DNA of 64,000 nt, taken from NCBI RefSeq assembly GCF_021025955.1, contig NZ_JAJNCL010000008.1, positions 212,593-276,592 of the forward strand. Reading direction: 5' to 3'. The stretch is from Rhodococcus qingshengii (GTDB taxonomy: Bacteria; Actinomycetota; Actinomycetes; Mycobacteriales; Mycobacteriaceae). The notes below the pieces were generated by a model, which saw nothing but the letters and a program-made list of their open reading frames with translations, ran no database searches and was not told the origin of the DNA. Positions 57,812-64,000 of this stretch are shown one piece after another; the first letter of the stretch is position 1, and each line of letters starts with the position of its first letter. Made by a program: the position numbers and the translations under genes.

Positions 57812-58542
57812 CGGAACAAGCCATTCGCGTCGAAAATGTCAGCGTTCACTACGGTGAGGTCCACGCACTGGACCACGTCGATCTGACCTTGAACTCGGGT
57901 AGCGTCTGCGGACTGATCGGCATGAACGGTTCAGGCAAGTCCACCTTGTTCAAGGTCATCATGGGAATGATCAAGCCGGACAACGGCTCTGTGACAATCG
58001 CCGGCCTCGACGCAGCCGCTGCGCGGAAGAGCGGCCGCATCGGATACGTGCCGCAGAGTGAAGACGTCGACTGGACCTTCCCGATCAGCGTCCGTGACGT
58101 CGTGATGATGGGCAGGTACGGCCATCTCGGGTTCTTGCGGCGCCCGCGACGTGCAGATCGCGAGGCGGTGGCCGAGGCGCTCGAGCGGGTGGAACTCACC
58201 GAATTCGCGGATCGCCAGATCGGACAGCTCTCGGGTGGTCAGAAAAAGCGCGCGTTCGTGGCACGCGGCATCGCGCAGGACGCATCGATACTGCTGCTGG
58301 ACGAGCCTTTTGCGGGCGTCGACAAGCGTTCCGAGGCAACGATTTCGACACTGCTACGAGAGTTGGCTTCCGACGGCCGATCGATCTTGGTCTCGACCCA
58401 CGATCTTCACGCGGTGCCGAAACTCTGCGACGAGGCGGTACTGCTCATGCGCACGGTCCTGGTGCATTCCGACCCGGACACCGTTCTTCAACCGGAAAAC
58501 CTCGCCCTGGCTTTCGGTCTCGACGTGATGGACAGGACCTGA
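57808..58542 (+). CDS. Metal ABC transporter ATP-binding protein
   Basis: 244 residues. Walker A GMNGSGKST (about 38-46), signature LSGGQKKR, Walker B LLLDEPFAG and the switch His in STHDLH are all present. It overlaps the binding-protein stop by four bases (ATGA) and powers uptake by the permease that follows. Confidence 0.96.
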   Translation: MTEQAIRVENVSVHYGEVHALDHVDLTLNSGSVCGLIGMNGSGKSTLFKVIMGMIKPDNGSVTIAGLDAAAARKSGRIGYVPQSEDVDWTFPISVRDVVMMGRYGHLGFLRRPRRADREAVAEALERVELTEFADRQIGQLSGGQKKRAFVARGIAQDASILLLDEPFAGVDKRSEATISTLLRELASDGRSILVSTHDLHAVPKLCDEAVLLMRTVLVHSDPDTVLQPENLALAFGLDVMDRT

Positions 58543-58545
58543 TCG

Positions 58546-59424
58546 ATGAACCTCGTAGAACTCCTACTTGATCCTCTCCAGTACGGATTCATGGTGCGCG
58601 CGTTGGCCGTTGCCGTTGTGGCTGCGGTCGTCTGCGCGGTGCTCAGCTGTTGGTTGGTGCTCATCGGGTGGTCACTGATGGGCGATGCCGTCTCACACGC
58701 CGTCCTGCCCGGTGTTGTCCTCGCTTACGTCGTCGGCGCTCCATTTGCCATAGGGGCCTTGATCTTCGGGTTGATCGCCGTCGCACTGATCGGGCTGATC
58801 CGGAACACCAGCCGCGTCAAGGAAGACGCCGCGATCGGTATCGTCTTCACGACTCTCTTCGCGTTCGGTTTGGTTCTGATCTCGGTGACCCCCAGCCAGA
58901 CCGATCTCAACCACATCATTTTCGGCAACCTGCTGGGGGTGAGTTCGTCCGATCTTCTGCAGGTCGCGATACTCGGCGCGTTGGCGTTGAGCATTCTGTT
59001 GATCAAGCGTCGTGATCTGACGTTGTTCGCTTTCGACCCGGTCCATGCCAACGCGATCGGCCTCTCGCCCAAACGTCTCGGCGCCTTACTCCTCGGGGTT
59101 CTCGCACTCACCTCGGTAGTGGCGCTGCAAGCTGTCGGAGTTGTGCTGGTGGTGGCGATGCTGATCATCCCCGGGGCGACGGCCTACCTTCTCACCGACA
59201 AGTTCTCACGGATGCTGGTGATAGCTCCCGTCGTCTCCGCAATATGCGCGATTACCGGCATCTACGTCAGCTACTACCTCGACACGGCTTCCGGTGGCAT
59301 GGTCGTGATGACGCAGGGCATCGTGTTCGCCCTGGTATACCTGTTCAGCCCGTCGCAAGGGGTCATCGCGAAATGGACTTCGCAGCGGCGTAGGGCCCGG
59401 GTGGAATACAGCGCCGTGGCGTAG
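58546..59424 (+). CDS. Metal ABC transporter permease
   Basis: 292 residues with about eight helices. The N-terminal LLDPLQYGFMVRAL and SHAVLPGVVLAYVVG segment are typical of the ZnuB/MntB (ABC-3) family. It completes the importer; starts three bases after the ATPase. Confidence 0.95.
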   Translation: MNLVELLLDPLQYGFMVRALAVAVVAAVVCAVLSCWLVLIGWSLMGDAVSHAVLPGVVLAYVVGAPFAIGALIFGLIAVALIGLIRNTSRVKEDAAIGIVFTTLFAFGLVLISVTPSQTDLNHIIFGNLLGVSSSDLLQVAILGALALSILLIKRRDLTLFAFDPVHANAIGLSPKRLGALLLGVLALTSVVALQAVGVVLVVAMLIIPGATAYLLTDKFSRMLVIAPVVSAICAITGIYVSYYLDTASGGMVVMTQGIVFALVYLFSPSQGVIAKWTSQRRRARVEYSAVA

Positions 59425-59491
59425 CGGGCGGTCTTGATCGTTCGTCCAGTTAACAATCCGCTACCAAATCGGGTAGGTTCGTAGGGGCATT

Positions 59492-59549
59492 CGTCACCAC
59501 AAACATTTCGGCCGCAACGATGCCGGCTGCAAGACAATCGGTGGTGACG
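59492..59549 (+). promoter_or_regulatory. Inverted repeat in the leader of the diguanylate cyclase gene
   Basis: CGTCACCAC (59492-59500) and GTGGTGACG (59541-59549) are perfect 9-base complements around a 40-base loop with a smaller internal stem. It ends 12 bases before the start codon. It could fold as a structured leader, or be chance. Confidence 0.35.
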
Positions 59550-59561
59550 CCTTGAACACCG

Positions 59562-61184
59562 ATGGGTTCTTCGATGACGCAGTTCCGAGCGCGACGCACG
59601 TGGCTGGTTCTCGGCGTCGTAGTCGCGGTCATCGTCCTCGCCGGATCCGGGCTGCTCAGCCCACGAACTTCGGTTCTGGTGGACGATATCGCCCAACTCG
59701 TCGGGGGCGCCACCGCGACTGCGGTCTGTTGGTGGACATCGCGGCGCCATCACGGCGTCGAGCGTCGTTGGCGAACTCTGATGGCTCTGGGTATGGCCGG
59801 CTGGACTCTCGGGATGTTCTTTTGGGCGTTCTACCGCTCGGTTCTGCACGTTCCCCTTCCGTCGCCGTCGATCGCGGACTTCGGGTTCTTCATGTTCCCG
59901 GTGTTTGCCGTGCCGGCGCTTCTGTCGTTGGTGCGCCAGTCGCCCCGGCGTGAGGCGATTGGTCCGATCCATCTGTGGCTGGTGCTGACGCTCGACGGTC
60001 TTGTCGTGATCGGTGGGTTGTTCATCCTCACGTGGACGACTGCCCTCGGCGCCGTCGTTCATACCGGTCCTACGGGGTCTCTCGGGTTTCTCGTCGCGGT
60101 GATGTACCCGATTACCGACTTCGTTCTGATCGCGATGGTCTTGCTGATGGTCATCGGACCGAAGGCAGTTGCCGAGGTTCGCGAACCGCTGACGTTCCTC
60201 GGGTGCGGGTTGGTGATGCTCTCCCTTTCGGACAGCGTGTACGCGTACTTGGTGGCGATCGGCGCCGAGAGTATGCCGACCATCGCCGACGCCGGGTTCA
60301 TCGCCGGCCCGCCGTTGATCGCGCTGGCGGCATTGGCCGAACGAGCCGAGCCCCGACCGCGCACAGCCCTACAACCTTGGCGAAGCGATCGGACTCAATT
60401 GCTGCTGCCGTATCTCTTGATCGCGGTCATCGCGACGATCGTGACGGTTCAGGCACTCATCGTCGGCAACCTCGATGCCGTGGTCGTGATACTCGGCGTC
60501 GTCGTGCTGGTTCTCGCGCTGGTGCGCCAAATTCTCACGCTCCTCGAGAACGACGCGCTCCTCCAACAGATCTCCGCTGCCCAGGACGAGCTCCGGTACC
60601 GAGCGCATCACGACCCACTTACCGAGCTCGCCAACCGGGCCGCGTTCGACGAACACTTCGCCAGTGCCGTCGAAGACTACCGCCTCACGAAGACCGAACG
60701 GGTGCTGATGCTCGTTGATCTGGACGATTTCAAGCAGGTCAACGATCGATACGGGCATCCGGCCGGTGATCGTTTACTGGTTGCTCTCAGTGCGCGTTTG
60801 CGCGAGGCGGTTCCCGAAAGTGCGTTTGTCGCTCGATTCGGGGGCGACGAGTTCACTGTGCTCCTGCAGGGCCCGCTCGACGATGCCGTCGTCGTCGCTC
60901 GGAGGATCGTCGACGCCCTCAGCAGCGATGGGATTGCAGGCGAGAAATCGGTATCGGTGGGTGCGAGCGTCGGCGTAGCGGTATTCGGGGCCGCGCAGTT
61001 CGAGTCCGCGCAGTTCGGGTCCGCGCAGTTCGGGTCCGCGCAGTTCGGGTCCGCGCAGTTCGGGTCCGCGGATGAGCCGCTCAGCGCGCACACTCTGCTT
61101 CGCCAAGCAGATGCGGCGATGTACGAGGCGAAGAGAAGTGGGAAGGGCGCTGTCGTCGTCTACGGAGATCGCGGCGAAGCCTAG
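59562..61184 (+). CDS. Membrane diguanylate cyclase (GGDEF domain)
   Basis: 540 residues. About eight or nine transmembrane helices fill residues 12-330, followed by a short coiled coil (LLENDALLQQISAAQDELRYRAHHD) and a GGDEF domain from about 350. The intact GGDEF at 427-431 predicts c-di-GMP synthesis from two GTP. No RxxD inhibitory site is seen before it. A 25-residue AQFGS repeat (478-502) interrupts the domain before ADAAMYEAKR. ATG 59562; ATG 59574 is an alternative. No EAL domain. Overlaps the convergent cyclase-family gene by 4 bases. Confidence 0.93.
   Translation: MGSSMTQFRARRTWLVLGVVVAVIVLAGSGLLSPRTSVLVDDIAQLVGGATATAVCWWTSRRHHGVERRWRTLMALGMAGWTLGMFFWAFYRSVLHVPLPSPSIADFGFFMFPVFAVPALLSLVRQSPRREAIGPIHLWLVLTLDGLVVIGGLFILTWTTALGAVVHTGPTGSLGFLVAVMYPITDFVLIAMVLLMVIGPKAVAEVREPLTFLGCGLVMLSLSDSVYAYLVAIGAESMPTIADAGFIAGPPLIALAALAERAEPRPRTALQPWRSDRTQLLLPYLLIAVIATIVTVQALIVGNLDAVVVILGVVVLVLALVRQILTLLENDALLQQISAAQDELRYRAHHDPLTELANRAAFDEHFASAVEDYRLTKTERVLMLVDLDDFKQVNDRYGHPAGDRLLVALSARLREAVPESAFVARFGGDEFTVLLQGPLDDAVVVARRIVDALSSDGIAGEKSVSVGASVGVAVFGAAQFESAQFGSAQFGSAQFGSAQFGSADEPLSAHTLLRQADAAMYEAKRSGKGAVVVYGDRGEA
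60993..61067. repeat. 15-bp tandem repeat, five copies, in the GGDEF domain
   Basis: Five consecutive units of GCGCAGTTCGGGTCC; the first differs at one base. Each unit encodes AQFGS (AQFES in the first). As the unit is a multiple of three, copy-number change alters protein length but not frame. Confidence 0.97.
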
Positions 61185-62005
61185 CGCCGCAGGAGAGCGA
61201 AGATCGTTGCCGGCGAACCAGATCCGGCTCTATTGATGGCGCTACCGACGAGGATGCTCGCCCCGGTGGTTGGCAGGGCGGCAAGATTGTTCAAGTTCTC
61301 CAGGCTGATTCGACGCTTGTCGTACAGGAGCGTCGAGACGGGGTAGGTTTCGTCGTTTCCGAGGTCGGGACCGAAGGTGTCGGTTCCCAATGCGCCACGC
61401 GTGTCCAAGCGCCCGGTGTCTATCAGCCACTGCGCTGCGTCCACCGAGAAGCCGGGTTGGTGGGTGGCACCCTCGGCGTCGGCGTTGGCATATTCTTCGG
61501 TACCCCAGCGCGATTCCCATCCGGTCCAGAGGACTACGGCGGCTCCATCGGGAATCCTGCCGTTACGCCTCTCCCACTCTTCAAGGTCTGCGACGGTGAG
61601 GGCGTAGTCCGAATCGGCGGCAGCCTTGTCCCGGATGTCGATCTTCACTGCGGGTAGGAAGAGGTCGGCCGGATCGAGTTGGTCGGCTGTGAGTCCACCT
61701 TCCTGAAAGTGCGCGGGTGCGCCCCAATGCGTACCCGTGTGTTCACCTTCCTTGACGTACTGGAGGTAGTAGCCGTCGTCGGCAATGGTTGCCGCTGTTT
61801 CGAGAGTGAACTCGGGATCGCCGGGAAAAATCGGCGTCGACGCTGGGTCGTTCACGTGTGAGAGCGAAACAACCGACAAGAGCTCGTTCAACGGGGTTGT
61901 TGCGTCTTGACTGCTTCCGGAACTGCTACCCATGTCGATCACCTGAGGCCCCGCTACCAACGCCAGGCCTGTGGCTGCGCGCTGAAGTAACTGTCGTCGT
62001 TTCAT
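61181..62005 (-). CDS. Tat-exported cyclase-family hydrolase (kynurenine formamidase-like)
   Basis: 274 residues from ATG 62005. The N-terminus MKRRQLLQRAATGLALVAG is a twin-basic export signal of the Tat kind (KRRQLL). The metal-binding HTGTHWGAPAHF motif identifies the cyclase/formamidase superfamily. Such proteins hydrolyse amides or lactones with Mn or Zn; substrate unknown. GGGGGA lies upstream of the start. Confidence 0.9.
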   Translation of the reverse strand: MKRRQLLQRAATGLALVAGPQVIDMGSSSGSSQDATTPLNELLSVVSLSHVNDPASTPIFPGDPEFTLETAATIADDGYYLQYVKEGEHTGTHWGAPAHFQEGGLTADQLDPADLFLPAVKIDIRDKAAADSDYALTVADLEEWERRNGRIPDGAAVVLWTGWESRWGTEEYANADAEGATHQPGFSVDAAQWLIDTGRLDTRGALGTDTFGPDLGNDETYPVSTLLYDKRRISLENLNNLAALPTTGASILVGSAINRAGSGSPATIFALLRR

Positions 62006-62064
62006 CGATCCCCCGCCATTTTGCCCGAATTGAGAGTGTTGCAATCACTTTCGCTCCCTGAACC

Positions 62065-62475
62065 TTAGGCTGCTGCGGACCATGACGACCACTCCACATC
62101 GCGGACAGCTATCACTTGTCCGTGCGGTCGGTGATCCACGTACTGCGGATACTTTGCGGCCAAAGCATCGATTGCGCTCTCGGACTCCTTGGTGCCGGGG
62201 TCGAGGACCTCTGCGCGGCCGTCGACGCGGACCCACCAGAGGGTGGACCAGTTGTCGTCGTAATGATCGACCAGCAGGCTCGCACGCCCCGTCTCTGTGA
62301 TGTTCCGGAGCCGGCGAAGAGCGGTCGTGGTTTTCGGCTTGTGGTCGACGCAGGAATAGACGGTATCGCCGAGTAGGGCGAATACGAGGGGCACAATGTG
62401 CGGAACGCCGGCTGCGTCAGCCGTCGCCAGGTGAGCCACCCGCGCGGCTTCGAAGCGTGCTCTCGGATCGTCCAT
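62065..62475 (-). CDS. PPOX-class F420/FMN-dependent protein (TIGR03668-like)
   Basis: 136 residues with the split-barrel flavin/F420-binding pattern: ARVAHLATADAAGVPHIVPLVFAL, then VYSCVDHKPKTTTALRRLRNI and SLLVDHYDDNWSTLWWVRVDGRAEVL. Start ATG 62475 (MDDPRARFEAARVA); GTG 62481 would add two residues. Probably a small reductase acting with F420; partner unknown. Confidence 0.9.
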   Translation of the reverse strand: MDDPRARFEAARVAHLATADAAGVPHIVPLVFALLGDTVYSCVDHKPKTTTALRRLRNITETGRASLLVDHYDDNWSTLWWVRVDGRAEVLDPGTKESESAIDALAAKYPQYVDHRPHGQVIAVRDVEWSSWSAAA

Positions 62476-62535
62476 AACCACAGCGTAAGTGGATCAAGGG
62501 TTGCCGCAAGCCGCTGCTGACGGAACAGTGGTCTC

Positions 62536-63537
62536 ATGGAACCGGATGAAGCGCTTCGGGAGATCGCCTACTGGCTCGAACGATCACGCGCCGAAACGCA
62601 CCGCGTCAAGGCCTATCGCCGAGCCGCGGACGTCTTCGCAGGATTGTCCGACGAGCAGAAGGAGTCTCGCCGGAAATCCGACAGTTGGAAGGCTCTCACC
62701 GGCATCGGGCCCAAAACTGCAATGATCATCGCCCAGTCGTACGACGGCGTCGCCGAATATCTCGCAGAATTGCGCGAGCAGGCCGAGCCCATCGGCGACA
62801 GCCCATTGCGACAAGCCCTGCGCGGCGATCTCCACACACACTCCGACTGGTCCGACGGTGGAAGCCCCATCGAAGAGATGATGCGACGCGCAGCAGCACT
62901 GGGCCACGACTACTGCGCCCTCACCGACCATTCGCCTCGGCTCACAGTCGCCAACGGGTTGTCCGCGGAGCGACTACGTTCTCAACTCGACGTCATTGCA
63001 GGGTTGAACGCCGAGCTGGCCCCCTTCCGCATCCTCACTGGAATCGAAGTGGACATTCTCGAAGACGGTTCACTCGACCAAGACCCCGATCTGCTCGACG
63101 AACTCGACATCGTGGTGGCGAGCGTGCACTCGAAGCTGCGGTCAGAGAGCGAAGCGATGACCCGCAGAATGCTTGCTGCAGTGCGAAACCCGCGTGTCGA
63201 TATTCTCGGACACTGCACCGGGCGTCTTGTCGAGGGTGCTCGCGGAACCCGCCCCGAGTCGCAGTTCGACGCGGAGAAAGTGTTCGAGGCCTGCCGCGAA
63301 TCAGGCACCGCCGTCGAGATCAACTCCCGACCGGAGCGTCGTGACCCGCCTTCGCGTTTGATCGAGTTGGCCCGCGATCTGGATTGTCTTTTCTCCATCG
63401 ACACCGACGCCCATGCTCCTGGTCAGCTGGCCTGGCAGGGCTACGGCTGTGACCGGGCCGAAAAGTGCGGTGTCGAAGCGGATCGGGTGATCAATACCTG
63501 GACCGCCGAAGATCTTCTGGAGTGGGCGGGCAATTGA
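62536..63537 (+). CDS. PHP-domain phosphoesterase with N-terminal HhH region
   Basis: 333 residues. The first 90 resemble the helix-hairpin-helix lead of PolX (ALTGIGPKTAMIIAQ). From about 95 the PHP domain follows, with DLHTHSDWSDG, ALTDHSPRL, EVDILEDG, SVHSKL, ILGHCTGRL, EINSRPERRDPP and IDTDAHAP as the metal-site motifs. No polymerase palm domain. It may be a phosphoesterase or nuclease related to the C-terminal part of PolX. Confidence 0.93.
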   Translation: MEPDEALREIAYWLERSRAETHRVKAYRRAADVFAGLSDEQKESRRKSDSWKALTGIGPKTAMIIAQSYDGVAEYLAELREQAEPIGDSPLRQALRGDLHTHSDWSDGGSPIEEMMRRAAALGHDYCALTDHSPRLTVANGLSAERLRSQLDVIAGLNAELAPFRILTGIEVDILEDGSLDQDPDLLDELDIVVASVHSKLRSESEAMTRRMLAAVRNPRVDILGHCTGRLVEGARGTRPESQFDAEKVFEACRESGTAVEINSRPERRDPPSRLIELARDLDCLFSIDTDAHAPGQLAWQGYGCDRAEKCGVEADRVINTWTAEDLLEWAGN

Positions 63538-63611
63538 GATCACAGGCAGTTGAGAGCACTCCGAGCACGCCGGAATGGGTCACGGAGGCGTTTGCTCGGT
63601 GACCTCCGGGT

Positions 63612-64000
63612 TCAGAGTCGTGTGGTGGAGCGGCGGGGTTTTCGGTCGGGGTCGATGCCTGGCGGTGGGATGAACCAGGGCAGGTGATCAGCGCCTATCT
63701 GGATTTCCCATTGTCCGGTGAATCCGGGTTTTCGGTGCATCAGGGTGTGGTGGGTTCGGCAGAGTAGGACCAGGTTGTCCATGACGGTTGGTCCTCCTTT
63801 GGCCCAGTGTTTGATGTGGTGGGCGTCGGTCCAGGCGGGGACGCAGTCGCAGCCGGGGAAGGCGCATCCTTTGTCGCGGGCGATCAGGGCGGTGCGTTGT
63901 GCCGCGGTGACAAGCCTTTTGAGTGGGGTGACGTCGAGTGGGGTGCCGTTTTCGTCGAGGAGGACGGCGCCGAGCATGCAGTCGCAGGCGATCATGCGGG
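63612..64000 (-). CDS. 13E12-repeat/DUF222-type HNH endonuclease, C-terminal part
   Basis: Only the last 129 or so residues are in the window; the frame stays open to base 64000. The C-terminal HNH motif is clear: CAFPGCDCVPAWTDAHHIKHW, GGPTVMDNLVLLCRTHHTLMH. The preceding LDVTPLKRLVTAAQRTALIARDKG is typical of the actinobacterial 13E12 repeat (DUF222) family. These genes are multicopy in Rhodococcus and Mycobacterium and their role is unclear. Confidence 0.92.
   Translation of the reverse strand, partial: RMIACDCMLGAVLLDENGTPLDVTPLKRLVTAAQRTALIARDKGCAFPGCDCVPAWTDAHHIKHWAKGGPTVMDNLVLLCRTHHTLMHRKPGFTGQWEIQIGADHLPWFIPPPGIDPDRKPRRSTTRL

Noticed and set aside
59425..59561. c-di-GMP riboswitch before the GGDEF gene
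   Set aside because: None of the conserved GEMM-I elements is present; only an inverted repeat was retained as a feature.

Overview
The window is about 64 kb of GC-rich actinobacterial chromosome. It most likely comes from a Rhodococcus of the R. erythropolis/qingshengii type. The gene order from the rsmG 3' end through parA, parB, a GNAT-like gene, cwlM, trxA, trxB, the anti-sigma/sigM pair, a murJ-pseudokinase fusion, a DUF6049 gene, a NUDIX gene and pcnA matches the origin-proximal block of Mycobacterium (Rv3919c-Rv3907c as I recall it). A DyP peroxidase-encapsulin pair and a KstR-type operator also fit Rhodococcus. The genus call is inference from gene order and protein character; no search was run.

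Layout. 1-2.2 kb: end of rsmG and parAB, with a near-consensus parS inside parA. 2.4-17.8 kb: the conserved envelope/redox block, interrupted by an old yellow enzyme/TetR pair at 6.0-7.8 kb. 17.8-26.4 kb: MFS transporters, an AidB-like acyl-CoA dehydrogenase with its TetR, an epimerase/TetR divergon with repeated palindromic operators, YqgE, a small Cys/His-rich protein and a BASS transporter. 26.4-33.3 kb: GntR regulator, a split DUF1648/SdpI pair with a second parS-like site, leuS and a large MFS pump. 33.3-40.7 kb: a catabolic cluster (IlvH-like ACT protein, aldehyde dehydrogenase, glutamine synthetase-like ligase, SDR, PuuD-like hydrolase, GntR regulator, amino-acid permease) that looks like gamma-glutamylation of an amine or amino alcohol. 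40.8-43.8 kb: HEAT-like protein, ketosteroid-isomerase-like protein plus epoxide hydrolase behind a KstR operator, and a secreted beta-propeller.

43.9-56 kb: the DyP-encapsulin operon faces a DUF692/MNIO enzyme gene and its small partner. Next come a divergent Lrp regulator, the branched-chain keto acid dehydrogenase operon (E1alpha, E1beta, E2, E3) and leucine/valine dehydrogenase. Three tandem, translationally coupled TIGR04222-like membrane proteins with Gly/Ser/Cys-rich tails follow. 56-64 kb: an SDR, a metal ABC importer behind a perfect 16-bp palindrome, a membrane diguanylate cyclase with an in-frame 15-bp tandem repeat, a Tat-type cyclase-family protein, a PPOX protein, a PHP phosphoesterase and the C-terminal part of a 13E12-type HNH protein.

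The most promising candidate for an undescribed system is the MNIO enzyme plus small partner together with the three Cys-tailed membrane proteins about 7 kb away. A post-translational modification of these tails is plausible but untested. No rRNA, tRNA, CRISPR array, insertion sequence or prophage was seen, and no intergenic stretch exceeds about 260 bases.
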